Part shown: piece by piece, positions 14,724 to 22,734 of the stretch
Numbering within the stretch: position 1 is the first letter of the stretch
Layout: the number at the start of each line of letters is the position of its first letter
From: an uncultured Clostridia bacterium
Lineage (GTDB): Bacteria > Bacillota > Clostridia > Oscillospirales > Oscillospiraceae
Assembly: GCA_947177115.1 (NCBI GenBank)
Contig: CAMWTG010000003.1
Span: 1-27,464, forward strand
Direction: 5' to 3'
Length of the DNA: 27,464 nt
Notes under the pieces: model-generated
The model's database searches: none
Told to the model about the DNA's origin: nothing
Seen by the model: only the letters and a program-made list of their open reading frames with translations
Position numbers and translations under genes: made by a program

Positions 14724-16364
14724 TTATGGAAAAAAGGAGGCCGCCTCTCCGCTGTGTTCTCCTGCTGCCGGCTGCAAATCAAACACCTGCGTAAACTGCC
14801 CCTTTCGCTCGGGGGTAAGATGGTGGCTGACCAGGATCAGGGTCAGGTTGGGGTTGGCAAGGAGGCTCTTTTCTACGATGTCGGCGTTCCGCTGGTCCAA
14901 CGCGCTGGTGCCCTCGTCTACCAGGAGAATGGAGCGGTCATGAATGAGTGCCCGGGCGATGGCGACCCGCTGCTTCTGACCGCCGGAGAGATTGCCGCCC
15001 TCCTCCCCTACCACAGTATCCAGGCCATCGGGCATGGAGGCGAGGTCGCCAATTAACGCGCTGTCGCGAAGAGCCTTTTGCAGTTGGTCCTCGGAAAAAT
15101 CCTCGCCCAGGGTGATGTTGTCGCGGATGGTGGAGTTGAAGAGGAACACGTTCTGCTCGATGTAGCTCATTTGTTTTTGCAGCTGCTCGGGGGTGAAGTC
15201 TTTGGCGTCTCTGCCGTCAAACCGGATGGCACCGCCGTAGTCCGGCAGCCAGCCAAGCAGGAGCTTTAGCAGGGTGGATTTCCCGCAGCCAGAGGGGCCG
15301 GTGAGGGCGTATTTGCCGCCCTTGCGGAACTGGAGGGATAATTCTTGCAGGATGGGCTTCTCGCCATACCGGAAATGCAGACCTTCGATGGTGATAGCAT
15401 CGTTTAACGGGTCCATACCGTCCTCGGCCCTGGCGCGGGCCTCCCCGGTATGGACGGTGATATTTTTAAAATAAGGTTTGGCAGAGGCCAGGGACATGCG
15501 GTGGGTGGCGATGGTACGCAGGCCGTTGACGATCCCGGCGGTCAGGTTGCTGGCGCTGGCCATAGCGCCCAGAATGATTTTTCCCTGAAAGGCCAGAGCT
15601 ACCGTTACCACCTGCTGGAAAATTTGCAGGGCGATGCTGAAAAAGCCGGTAAAGCAGGAAAGGGCGTTCTGGGTGCTGCTCCGGCGGCAGTTGGGGGCCT
15701 CTATCCGGTCGCTGACGGCGTTGCCCTGGTCCAGGAAGCGGTCCGCGTGGCCGAAAGACCGCAGCACGTCGAAGCCGGAGAGCAGGTCCTTCAACTTGCT
15801 GACGCCCTCCGCCTCGGCGGCGGCGCAGTCCGCGCCCAGACGCTCCATCCGCTTCTGGAACAGCTTCGGTACCGCCAGCATGACCACCACGGAAACCAGT
15901 CCCGCCGCCAGCATGAGCCAGTGCAGGGAGATCAGCGCCAGGATGCACCAGACGATCAGGCCGATCTGACTGACGCAGCTGATAAAAGGTTCCCAGGCCA
16001 GCCGCTCGATCTGCTTGACGTTGGTAGTGAGCCAGGAGATATACTCGCCGGTGTCCTGGCTGTGATAGGCGGCGTGGCTCTTGTCCAGCAGGGACAGGTA
16101 CAGATCGTGGCGGACGGCGTTGTTCATGGCCCGGACGGCCCGGGCTTCCAGGACGCCCTCCAGCGCCGCCAGGGCCAGGTACAGTCCATAGACGCCCAGA
16201 TTCAATGCCGTCCAGATCAGGAAACTCCGAAAATCCAAGTTGATGGCCGCGTCAAATCCACGCATCATGATAAGCTGTATGACAACATAGACACCCTCGC
16301 AGGCCAGGCCCAGAAAACAGGCCAGGGAAATCTTCTTCCAGCTTTTTTTCAAATAGTATTTCAT
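14724..16364 (-). CDS. ABC exporter half-transporter (fused permease and ATPase)
   Basis: A 546-residue protein. The N-terminal 300 residues hold five to six membrane helices of the ABC type 1 exporter fold. The ATPase half has Walker A GPSGCGKST (356-364), signature LSGGQ (459-463), Walker B ILLVDEGTSALD (479-490) with catalytic Glu484, and switch histidine H514/H515. All key residues are intact. One half-transporter alone would act as a homodimer. Such proteins export drugs, peptides or lipids. The gene starts 1 nt after the stop of an HTH regulator gene, so the two are co-translated, a layout typical of regulated efflux or bacteriocin/antibiotic resistance pairs. The substrate cannot be assigned. 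No clear terminator follows before the nfnAB promoter region. Confidence 0.9.
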   Translation of the reverse strand: MKYYLKKSWKKISLACFLGLACEGVYVVIQLIMMRGFDAAINLDFRSFLIWTALNLGVYGLYLALAALEGVLEARAVRAMNNAVRHDLYLSLLDKSHAAYHSQDTGEYISWLTTNVKQIERLAWEPFISCVSQIGLIVWCILALISLHWLMLAAGLVSVVVMLAVPKLFQKRMERLGADCAAAEAEGVSKLKDLLSGFDVLRSFGHADRFLDQGNAVSDRIEAPNCRRSSTQNALSCFTGFFSIALQIFQQVVTVALAFQGKIILGAMASASNLTAGIVNGLRTIATHRMSLASAKPYFKNITVHTGEARARAEDGMDPLNDAITIEGLHFRYGEKPILQELSLQFRKGGKYALTGPSGCGKSTLLKLLLGWLPDYGGAIRFDGRDAKDFTPEQLQKQMSYIEQNVFLFNSTIRDNITLGEDFSEDQLQKALRDSALIGDLASMPDGLDTVVGEEGGNLSGGQKQRVAIARALIHDRSILLVDEGTSALDQRNADIVEKSLLANPNLTLILVSHHLTPERKGQFTQVFDLQPAAGEHSGEAASFFP

Positions 16365-16365
16365 G

Positions 16366-17274
16366 TCAGTTCTCCTTCTTCTCTGCTTCCTTCCACTTCT
16401 CGCCGCGCAGCACAGGAATCCTCCGATAGGGCGCGTTCAAAAAGCCGCTGCCGTCCGTAGTCAGCCAGCGGGCGAGATAGAGGAAGGGCGCCAGCGCCTC
16501 GTCCCCGTCCAGCAAATAGGAGTGGAGCAGCCCGTCCTCCGTCTCCAGCTCCGCCCTGCTCAGTACGCCCAGTCCGGCCAGATCATCCATCAGCTGCTCC
16601 GCTTCCACGAGGTCCAGCCCCATGGGTCTGGCGATGGCTCCCGGCGTATAGCGGCGCAGGGGAAAGGGCGGCTTGCTGTGCAGATACTCCAGCAGCTCCA
16701 GACAGTGGGGCCGCGCCAGGACTCCGAACAGACGGCGGCAGCGTTCGTTGCTTTCCAGGAAGGCCTCCCAGCCATTCTCCGGCTCCGGGAAAACGGCGGC
16801 GAAGGACATATCGTCCGCCCGGACGCCCAAAATGATCCCATCCTCCGTGGTGATCCGCGTCCGCCGCAGCCAGCGGACGGGTTTACCGTCCGCTGTGTCT
16901 TCGGTTTCGCAGCAGCTTTCATAGCCGCTGATGTCGATCTGATCCTCCGGCTTGCTGCTCATGAGCGGCCCGGCGGCGGCCCAAATCAGACGGCACAGGC
17001 GGTCTACCCGCTGCCCCTGGGGGACTGTGGACATCCACCGCCGCACAGCGTCCTCTATATCGATCTTTTCCCCGCCCTCCAGTCCAAAGAGCGCGTCAAT
17101 AGTCACCCCCAGCTGTCCGGCCAGCACCGGCAGCAATTCCACGTCCGGCGCACCGCCCTTCTCCCATTTGCCTACGGCCTGGGAGGACACTCCAACCATC
17201 CTGCCCAGCTGCTCCTGGGTGAGGCCCCGCTCTTTTCGCAGCGCGGCAATGCGTTCGCTCAATATACCCGGCAT
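16366..17274 (-). CDS. XRE-family regulator with C-terminal winged-helix-like domain
   Basis: A 302-residue protein. Residues about 7-63 form a Cro/CI helix-turn-helix (ALRKERGLTQEQLGRMVGVS, QAVGKWEKGGAPD). The middle is not recognised. Residues about 182-245 (LFGVLARPHCLELLEYLHSK, then AEQLMDDLAGLGVLSRAEL) resemble an ArsR-type winged helix, so the protein may carry two DNA- or ligand-responsive modules. The frame stays open to 17358, but the ATG at 17274 has AAAGGA 10 nt upstream and gives a normal XRE N-terminus. The exporter gene begins 1 nt downstream, so this is probably the local regulator of efflux, acting on the dyad at 17322-17360 that overlaps its own promoter (inference). Confidence 0.82.
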   Translation of the reverse strand: MPGILSERIAALRKERGLTQEQLGRMVGVSSQAVGKWEKGGAPDVELLPVLAGQLGVTIDALFGLEGGEKIDIEDAVRRWMSTVPQGQRVDRLCRLIWAAAGPLMSSKPEDQIDISGYESCCETEDTADGKPVRWLRRTRITTEDGIILGVRADDMSFAAVFPEPENGWEAFLESNERCRRLFGVLARPHCLELLEYLHSKPPFPLRRYTPGAIARPMGLDLVEAEQLMDDLAGLGVLSRAELETEDGLLHSYLLDGDEALAPFLYLARWLTTDGSGFLNAPYRRIPVLRGEKWKEAEKKEN

Positions 17275-17304
17275 AAAAGCACCGTCCTTTCGCTTGTTGG
17301 TTGT

Positions 17305-17333
17305 ATGATAGCAAAATCCCCGGTTGGATTCAA
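17305..17333 (-). promoter_or_regulatory. Sigma-A promoter of the regulator-exporter operon
   Basis: The minus strand has TTGAAT, a 17-nt spacer and TATCAT, ending about 30 nt before the ATG at 17274. Confidence 0.75.
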
Positions 17334-17360
17334 TAGAGGCGTTTTTGCCAAAATCCAACC
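17322..17360. promoter_or_regulatory. Dyad operator candidate (GGTTGGATT repeat)
   Basis: GGTTGGATT (17322-17330) and AATCCAACC (17352-17360) are perfect 9-bp inverted half-sites with centres 30 bp apart, about three helical turns. The first overlaps the -35 of the promoter at 17305-17333. This suits a dimeric or tetrameric regulator, most simply the adjacent XRE protein. Confidence 0.55.
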
Positions 17361-17446
17361 ATAAGTTTCAAAGCCAAACCTGTGCGAGATTATCTCTCCG
17401 ATATCAGGTGTAATGGCGGAGCTCTCCTGCTTTTTTACATAGGGTA

Positions 17447-17475
17447 TTGACACCCGGTATGATTTGTGGTATATT
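17447..17475 (+). promoter_or_regulatory. Sigma-A promoter of the DUF3796-XRE operon
   Basis: A perfect TTGACA (17447-17452), a 17-nt spacer and TATATT (17470-17475). The start codon is 46 nt after the -10. Confidence 0.85.
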
Positions 17476-17503
17476 TATAACATAATAAGCGAAATATACC
17501 ACA
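17465..17503. promoter_or_regulatory. Dyad operator over the -10 and start site
   Basis: TGTGGTATATT (17465-17475) and AATATACCACA (17493-17503) are perfect 11-bp inverted half-sites. One covers the -10, the other lies past the transcription start. Binding here would block RNA polymerase, so autorepression by the small XRE protein of the operon is the simplest reading. Confidence 0.7.
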
Positions 17504-17520
17504 TGACAGGAGGACAGAAT

Positions 17521-17871
17521 ATGAAAAACTGCTATGGTTGTATTGGGTTTGTTTCTTTGCTTGGCATCTGGGGCGTGCTCAGCGGAGAACCTCTGTTTTT
17601 ATCCTTTTTTGCATTTGCTCTGTTTTTTGAATACTTTTGGGTCATTCCCGATGAGATGTTCCTTGATACGATGAAAAAATGCGCCGCGCTTGCTTTTTTT
17701 ACGGACCTTTTTATTACGGCAGCGGCTACCCTGGTTTTGTCGTATTGCAAGCTCACCGATAATCCTTTGGCAGCCGGAGCAGCGCTGGGATTCGGCATCT
17801 CGATCGCTGTATTTGCCTTTTCCGCCTTTATCGCGGAAACGATGGAGAGGTCTCGCGCGAAAAATGATTAG
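17521..17871 (+). CDS. DUF3796-like small membrane protein
   Basis: A 116-residue protein with about four hydrophobic segments (near 5-20, 22-38, 50-70 and 80-103). It resembles the DUF3796 family, which is often found next to a small XRE regulator in Firmicutes. No catalytic motif is visible and the family function is unknown. AGGAGG lies 7 nt before the ATG at 17521. An upstream in-frame ATG at 17464 would lie within the promoter and is rejected. The stop codon overlaps the next gene by 8 nt. The family assignment is by pattern and context, not by a search. Confidence 0.75.
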   Translation: MKNCYGCIGFVSLLGIWGVLSGEPLFLSFFAFALFFEYFWVIPDEMFLDTMKKCAALAFFTDLFITAAATLVLSYCKLTDNPLAAGAALGFGISIAVFAFSAFIAETMERSRAKND

Positions 17872-18061
17872 GAACAGGATAAAAGAATACCGGGCGAGAT
17901 TTGGTATGAAGCAGGAGGAGCTGGCAAAGCTGGTTGGCGTCCGCAGGGAAACGATCGGAAATCTTGAAAAGGGAAAATACAATCCCTCACTGGTGCTGGC
18001 ATGGAACATTGCAAAGGCATTTCATGTCTCCATTGAGGAAGTTTTTACCGTTGAGGAATGA
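17864..18061 (+). CDS. Small XRE-family transcriptional regulator (YozG/Xre-like)
   Basis: A 65-residue protein consisting of a single Cro/CI helix-turn-helix: IKEYRARFGMKQEELAKLVG, then RRETIGNLEKGKYNPSLVLA and AFHVSIEEVFTVEE. This is the compact type that regulates a neighbouring membrane-protein gene. It starts inside the end of the DUF3796-like gene (8-nt overlap), so translation is coupled. The perfect dyad over the operon's promoter is the natural target. The frame remains open upstream, but that part only shadows the preceding gene. Confidence 0.88.
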   Translation: MIRNRIKEYRARFGMKQEELAKLVGVRRETIGNLEKGKYNPSLVLAWNIAKAFHVSIEEVFTVEE

Positions 18062-18075
18062 GGACAGTATTATTA

Positions 18076-18125
18076 ACGCACAGAACAAGCGGGAGGTGCA
18101 AAGCCCTCCCGCTTGTTCTGTGCGT
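18076..18125. other. Long perfect stem-loop (21 bp) between convergent genes
   Basis: ACGCACAGAACAAGCGGGAGG is answered perfectly by its complement at 18105-18125 with an 8-nt loop (18097-18104). It lies 14 nt after the XRE stop and just beyond the end of the opposing ogt gene, so it is placed like a bidirectional terminator. Neither flank has a T-run. Confidence 0.6.
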
Positions 18126-18158
18126 CTAAAAAGTTATGCTATTCCAAGATAAAAAATA

Positions 18159-18620
18159 TCAATTGATCCCTTCCACTGCCAGCAGAGCCTTTTTTATGTG
18201 CAGTCCCCCGGTATATCCCACCATCTTCCCATTGGCCCCAATGACCCGGTGGCAGGGAATGATGATGGGGATCGGGTTCCTGCTGTTGGCCTGGCCCACG
18301 GCAACGGCTGCGCCAGGTTTCCCGACCCGCACGGCGATATCCTTATAGCTGGCCGTGGTCCCGTAGGGAATCTCCTCCAGCGCGGTCCAGACCTTCCGCT
18401 GGAACGCCGTGCCCTCCGGCGCAAGAGGGACCGTAAATTCCCGCCGCTGCCCGGCAAAATATTCCTCCAGCTCCCGGACGGCCTGCTCCAGCACCGGAAC
18501 AGGCCCTTCGGCATCCTCCCGCGCTTCAGCAAAAAGGATCCCTGTCAGCGCATCCTCCGTCCCGAGCAAGGTCAGCGGCCCGAGGGGGCTCCGGTACAGC
18601 GCCCGGTGTAAAGCGCCCAT
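18159..18620 (-). CDS. ogt: Methylated-DNA--protein-cysteine methyltransferase
   Basis: A 153-residue protein. The active-site motif PCHRVIG (122-128, acceptor Cys123) and the downstream GYTGGLHIKKALLAVEG are diagnostic of O6-alkylguanine-DNA alkyltransferases. AFQRKVWTALEEIPYGTTAS contains the DNA-binding helix region. The protein transfers the alkyl group from guanine (or thymine) to its cysteine in a suicide reaction. Length and lack of an AraC-type domain fit Ogt rather than Ada. The ATG follows the stop of the upstream epimerase gene by 1 nt (TGAGATG), so the two are coupled, although their functions appear unrelated. Confidence 0.95.
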   Translation of the reverse strand: MGALHRALYRSPLGPLTLLGTEDALTGILFAEAREDAEGPVPVLEQAVRELEEYFAGQRREFTVPLAPEGTAFQRKVWTALEEIPYGTTASYKDIAVRVGKPGAAVAVGQANSRNPIPIIIPCHRVIGANGKMVGYTGGLHIKKALLAVEGIN

Positions 18621-18621
18621 C

Positions 18622-19497
18622 TCAGAAAACCGTCACCGTCCAGCGGTTCTCATACCGCTGGCGGGGGGCCAGGGAGATTAGGTCGAACTGCTGGCTCAGG
18701 TCCTCCACCACGCCCTCCCGGGAGGGCAGGCTGACCCAGGGCTCCAGGCAGACATAGGGCGCATCGGTTTTCGGCTGGTGCCAGATGCCCATGTACCGCA
18801 TCTTGGGGCAGGTCAGGGTCAGCCCCCGGGTGCCCTCGCCGGCGGAGAGCGTCAGGCTGCGGGCAAAATTCTTCAGGATGATGGCATCGTGGTCGAACAG
18901 CTCGTGGCGCAGGGGCAGGTCCACACCGTTCTCCAGGGGGTAAGGGGCCTCGTGGCCGCTGAGCATATAGTTATCGCTCAGCAGCACCTGGCTGGGCTGG
19001 CAGGGCTCGGCGAAGGTCAGCCGGTAATCGGTGAAGGCCTTCCCCTCCTCCAGGGGGACCCGGAAACCGGGGTGGCCCCCCAGGCCGAAGAACATGGTCT
19101 TGTTGTCCATATTCTCCGTGGCGTAGACGATCACCAGCGTATTGCCCTCCAGGACGTAGGACACATCGAAGTGGAAGGCGAAGGGGTATATCTTCCGGCT
19201 CTCCTCAGTATCCTCGATGTGCAGGGTAACGTGGTCCTTTCCGGCTGTCACAACGGAGAAGGCCGTCCGCTTGGCAAATCCGTGGCGGGTCATCTCGTAT
19301 TCCTTGCCGCCATATGTATACCGGTCGTTGGTGAGGCGTCCCACATAGGGGAAGAGGATGGGGGCCCGGCCGGTCCAGTAGGCCGGATCTCCATTCCAGA
19401 GGTACTCCGTGCCATCGGCGGCGGTGATAGACTGGAGCTGGGCTCCCAGCTCATCGATGGTCACGGTCATAGCGTGGTTTCGAATCGTCTGCATCAT
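18622..19497 (-). CDS. Aldose 1-epimerase family protein (LacX-like)
   Basis: A 291-residue protein of the galactose mutarotase fold. FPYVGRLTNDRYTYGGKEY, MTRHGFAKRTAF (His72), GLGGHPGFRVPLEEG (His142) and VCLEPWVSLP (with the catalytic-type Glu) follow the order seen in LacX-type epimerases. Classic GalM interconverts alpha and beta anomers of hexoses. LacX-like members have unclear substrates, so a specific sugar is not assigned. AAAGGAG sits 4-7 nt before two adjacent ATG codons (19497 or 19494). The only upstream DNA is the 73-bp gap holding the pckG terminator, with no evident promoter, so it probably relies on read-through. Confidence 0.85.
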   Translation of the reverse strand: MMQTIRNHAMTVTIDELGAQLQSITAADGTEYLWNGDPAYWTGRAPILFPYVGRLTNDRYTYGGKEYEMTRHGFAKRTAFSVVTAGKDHVTLHIEDTEESRKIYPFAFHFDVSYVLEGNTLVIVYATENMDNKTMFFGLGGHPGFRVPLEEGKAFTDYRLTFAEPCQPSQVLLSDNYMLSGHEAPYPLENGVDLPLRHELFDHDAIILKNFARSLTLSAGEGTRGLTLTCPKMRYMGIWHQPKTDAPYVCLEPWVSLPSREGVVEDLSQQFDLISLAPRQRYENRWTVTVF

Positions 19498-19525
19498 AGT
19501 TCTCCTTTCCTCGCTTCTGCGATAG

Positions 19526-19558
19526 GAAAATCCCCCGCGGCCACCTGGGCCGCAGGGG
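19526..19558 (-). terminator. Terminator after pckG
   Basis: The minus strand has CCCCTGCGGCC / GGCCGCGGGGG, an 11-bp stem with one U-G pair that exists only in this direction, followed by ATTTTCC. The short T-run suggests partial read-through into the epimerase-ogt pair. Confidence 0.65.
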
Positions 19559-19570
19559 TATTGACCGAAA

Positions 19571-21349
19571 TTACTTCAGGTTGTTCTCCAGGTTGTCCAG
19601 CTCGCGCAGCAGCTCGGCAGGCACCTTGCCGCCGAACTTGGCGTAGTACTCGCGGATGCCCTTGGCCTCCTCGGCCCACAGAGTCTTGTCCACACCCAGC
19701 AGGCCCTCGACAGTCTCCTTGCTGATGTCCAGGCCTTCCAGATTGATATCATCGGCCTTGGGCTGATAGCCAATGGCGGTCTCCACGGCATCGGCCTCGC
19801 CAAAGGCGCGCTTCATGATCCACTCCAGGACCCGCATGTTGTCGCCGAAGCCGGGCCAGATGAAATGGCCTTCGTCATCGGTGCGGAACCAGTTGACGTT
19901 GAAGATCTTGGGCAGCTTGTCTTCGCCGATCTTCTTGCCCATATCCAGCCAGTGCTGCCAGTAGTCGGCCATGTGGTAGCCGCAGAAGGGCAGCATGGCC
20001 ATGGGATCGCGGCGGACCACGCCCACAGCGCCGGCGGCGGCGGCAGTCGTCTCAGAGGCCATGATGGAGCCCACGAACACGCCGTGCTCCCAGCTCCGGG
20101 CCTGGTACACCAGGGGAGCGGTCTTGGCCCGGCGGCCGCCGAACACGATGGCGCTCAGAGGCACGCCCGTGGGGCTGTTGAACTGGTCGGAGATGCAGGG
20201 ACAGTTCTGGGCAGGGGCGGTGAAGCGGGAGTTGGGGTGGGCGCCCTTCTCGGTGCTCTCCTTGCCGTTCCAGGGGTTGCCCTTCCAGTCAACGGCGTGC
20301 TCGGGGGGATTCTTGTCCAGGCCCTCCCACCACACGGTATTGTCATCCAGGTTGTGGACTACATTGGTGAAGATGGTGCCCTTCTGGGTGGAGGCCAGGG
20401 CGTTGGGGTTGGACTTGACGTTGGTGCCGGGGGCCACGCCGAAGAAGCCGTACTCGGGGTTCATGGCCCACAGGCGGCCGTCCTCGCCCTGGCGGATCCA
20501 GGCGATGTCATCACCCACGCACCAGACCTTCCAGCCCTTCTCGCGGTAGGCCTCGGGGGGGATGAGCATGGCCAGGTTGGTCTTGCCGCAGGCGGAGGGG
20601 AAGGCGGCGGCAAGGTAGCGGATCTCGCCGGCGGGATTCTGGAGGCCCAGGATCAGCATGTGCTCGGCCATCCAGCCCTGCTCGTGGCCCAGGTAGGAGG
20701 CGATGCGCAGGGCGAAGCACTTCTTGCCCAGCAGCACGTTTCCGCCGTAGCCGGAGTTGACGGACATGATGGTGTTGTCCTCGGGGAAGTGGACGATATA
20801 GCGGTTCTCGGGATCGATGTCCGCCTTGGCGTGGAGGCCCTTGATGAAATCATCGCCCAGCTTCTCGGCAACGGCGGTACCCACCCGGGTCATGATGCAC
20901 ATATTCAGCACCACATAGATGGAGTCGGTCAGCTCGATGCCGTACTTGGCAAAGGGAGAACCCACCACGCCCATGGAGTAGGGGATGACGTACATGGTGC
21001 GGCCCTTCATGGCCCCGGTGTACAGCTTGAACAGCTTCTGATACATCTCCTGGGGGTCCATCCAGTTGTTGGTGGGGCCGGCGTTCTCCTTCTCGCGGCA
21101 GCAGATGAAGGTGCGGTCCTCCACGCGGGCCACGTCGTTGACGGCGGTGCGGTGCAGGTAGCAGTCAGGCAGCTTCTCCTGATTGAGCTTCTCGATCTCG
21201 CCGGTGGAGCAGGCCTCGGCCCGCAGGGCCTCGATCTGCTCCTCGGAGCCATCGATCCAGATGATCTTGTCAGGCTGGGTCATCTTGGCCATCTCATCGA
21301 TCCAGTTGAGGACGGCCTGATTGCCGGTCAGCGGCTTGGTATGATCCAT
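19571..21349 (-). CDS. pckG: Phosphoenolpyruvate carboxykinase (GTP)
   Basis: A 592-residue enzyme, the usual length of GTP-dependent PEPCK. The P-loop AAFPSACGKTNLAML (248-262) includes the reactive Cys254 of the GTP class. The kinase-2 motif VGDDIAW (278-284) and NPEYGFFGVAPGTN follow. ATP-type enzymes lack the SACGKTN form. It interconverts oxaloacetate plus GTP with PEP, CO2 and GDP. In anaerobes it can run in either direction. AGGAGG lies 9 nt before the ATG. A well-formed promoter is at 21407-21435 and a terminator at 19526-19558. The neighbouring citC-citXG genes serve citrate lyase, whose product is oxaloacetate, so a metabolic link is possible but not shown. Confidence 0.97.
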   Translation of the reverse strand: MDHTKPLTGNQAVLNWIDEMAKMTQPDKIIWIDGSEEQIEALRAEACSTGEIEKLNQEKLPDCYLHRTAVNDVARVEDRTFICCREKENAGPTNNWMDPQEMYQKLFKLYTGAMKGRTMYVIPYSMGVVGSPFAKYGIELTDSIYVVLNMCIMTRVGTAVAEKLGDDFIKGLHAKADIDPENRYIVHFPEDNTIMSVNSGYGGNVLLGKKCFALRIASYLGHEQGWMAEHMLILGLQNPAGEIRYLAAAFPSACGKTNLAMLIPPEAYREKGWKVWCVGDDIAWIRQGEDGRLWAMNPEYGFFGVAPGTNVKSNPNALASTQKGTIFTNVVHNLDDNTVWWEGLDKNPPEHAVDWKGNPWNGKESTEKGAHPNSRFTAPAQNCPCISDQFNSPTGVPLSAIVFGGRRAKTAPLVYQARSWEHGVFVGSIMASETTAAAAGAVGVVRRDPMAMLPFCGYHMADYWQHWLDMGKKIGEDKLPKIFNVNWFRTDDEGHFIWPGFGDNMRVLEWIMKRAFGEADAVETAIGYQPKADDINLEGLDISKETVEGLLGVDKTLWAEEAKGIREYYAKFGGKVPAELLRELDNLENNLK

Positions 21350-21406
21350 GATTGGGTTCCTCCTGTGAAGTGGTTTATTTCAGAAAGCCAATGTTTCCTA
21401 TTTAGC

Positions 21407-21435
21407 ATGATACTAAAATCTCCCCTGAATTGCAA
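21407..21435 (-). promoter_or_regulatory. Sigma-A promoter of pckG
   Basis: The minus strand has TTGCAA, a 17-nt spacer and TATCAT, about 58 nt upstream of the start codon. Confidence 0.8.
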
Positions 21436-21667
21436 GTATATTCCGAAAAAAACCGATGAAAAACCTGTAAACTTTTTCCGAAATCCCGCCGCTGAAGGTT
21501 TGCGGAGGAGGCTCTGAACCTCTTGGCGTAAATTCTGTCGCCGGAGCCAATATTTACAGGGATCTCGCCTTTATAACGGATACGATCCCCCAACGAAAAG
21601 TGCGGCATCGTTACCGGGCAAAACTCAGGAATTGCAACGAGGTTCTTCCCGAGATCAAAGTTCTTTA
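21436..21667. other. Intergenic stretch between citC and pckG, no supported gene
   Basis: About 230 bp with lower GC than the flanking genes. A minus-strand frame stays open through it, but it crosses the pckG promoter and overlaps the end of citC, and it lacks a ribosome site. I treat the stretch as a non-coding, possibly repetitive spacer joined to the inverted repeat at 21668-21699. Confidence 0.4.
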
Positions 21668-21699
21668 TGATACTTTTCTTGGCGGAAGAAAAAGTATCA
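21668..21699. repeat. ATACTTTTCTT inverted repeat, copy 2 (contains the citC stop)
   Basis: TGATACTTTTCTT (21668-21680) and AAGAAAAAGTATCA (21686-21699) pair with one bulged A. The last three bases (21697-21699) are the TGA stop of citC on the minus strand, so the repeat begins at the stop codon. The left flank AAGTTCTTTA matches the flank of the copy at 25273-25296. Confidence 0.75.
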
Positions 21700-22734
21700 C
21701 AGCGGTTCATCCCCCGCCTGACAAATTCGCGCAATGACCGGCTGCGCCTCCGGACTGATCAGATAGGCAAAGGTACTCTCAGGCACCAGATCCCGGATCT
21801 CCTCCAGCCGCCCCTGCCGGATCAGACGGCGGACCTCACTGGCGCTGACCGGCACGCCGGACACCTCTAGACGGGGGACGGTCACACAGCCGATTCCTGC
21901 CGCAGGAAGCTGCCCGGCCATGACCTGGTTGTAAAGCGCCGTGACCTGGCTGAAGGGCTCCTCGCCCACATAACGGACGGAAACGCCCAGCGCCTGGGCG
22001 ATCCGGACAAAGACAGCCAGATCCAGCCGGGCGTGGCCGCCGGCAGCGGCGGCCTCATCCGGCAGGAAATAGCTGGGGAAGGTGGCGTGACTGATGATAT
22101 AGGGACCGCTGTCATGGAGGACCACATTGGGCAGATGGGCCGTACCAGCCTTCGCCAGCCTCTTCCGCACCCGGAACGGCACCAGACTGACATCCTCACT
22201 GACCAGGAACAGATGGAGGGTGTCGCAGGCCGCCGCAGCAGTCTCCGCCAGATACTGATGTCCCCGCGTAAAGGGGTTGGCATTCATGACCAGCGCGGCG
22301 GACCGCCCTGCCCGGCGGGTCTTCTCCAGAGCCCGCAAATAGTTTTCAAATCCGTCCCGCCGGTTCTCCATAAAAACCAGATCGCCGCCCACACGGGCGA
22401 TCTCATAAAATCCCAGATCCCCCAGAAATCTTGCCGCAGACCCCTTGGTGTAGAGGAACAGCCGCAGATTCCCCCGCTCCAGCTGCACCTCCATCAGATG
22501 GGTCACGATCCGGTTGAGGAGCCCCTCTCCCCGATGGTCCGCGCTGACGGCAAGGCAGCGCAGCGTACAGCCAAAACAGCTCCCCGTGGCGACAATGCGG
22601 TAATCCTCATCATACATTGCGCAGATGTAGTCCAGATTCCTGTCCCGGCAAAGGCCCTCCCGCTCCAAAAGAGCTTCGACCTCCGCCATGGCCCGCTTGT
22701 CCCCGGGAGATACCCGCGAAATGAAATACGCCAT
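21697..22734 (-). CDS. citC: [Citrate (pro-3S)-lyase] ligase
   Basis: A 345-residue protein. Residues about 1-125 form an acetyltransferase-like (GNAT) domain (LAVSADHRGEGLLNRIVTHL). Residues about 145-340 form a nucleotidyltransferase domain with the HxGH-like motif NANPFTRGHQ (151-160) and a later SASEVRRLI element. This two-domain order defines CitC, which uses ATP and acetate to acetylate the thiol of the citrate lyase acyl carrier protein and so activates the lyase. The start ATG follows directly on the TGA of citXG (TGAATG), so translation is coupled. The lyase subunits CitD, CitE and CitF are not in the window. The stop codon is embedded in a small inverted repeat. Confidence 0.93.
   Translation of the reverse strand: MAYFISRVSPGDKRAMAEVEALLEREGLCRDRNLDYICAMYDEDYRIVATGSCFGCTLRCLAVSADHRGEGLLNRIVTHLMEVQLERGNLRLFLYTKGSAARFLGDLGFYEIARVGGDLVFMENRRDGFENYLRALEKTRRAGRSAALVMNANPFTRGHQYLAETAAAACDTLHLFLVSEDVSLVPFRVRKRLAKAGTAHLPNVVLHDSGPYIISHATFPSYFLPDEAAAAGGHARLDLAVFVRIAQALGVSVRYVGEEPFSQVTALYNQVMAGQLPAAGIGCVTVPRLEVSGVPVSASEVRRLIRQGRLEEIRDLVPESTFAYLISPEAQPVIARICQAGDEPL

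Noticed and set aside
12299..15056. Long plus-strand ORFs opposite nfnA-nfnB
   Set aside because: The minus-strand frames carry cysteine-cluster and nucleotide-binding motifs, a shared promoter and good ribosome sites.
21402..21734. 110-codon minus-strand ORF between citC and pckG
   Set aside because: It overlaps the end of citC and the pckG promoter, with no ribosome site and no known motif.
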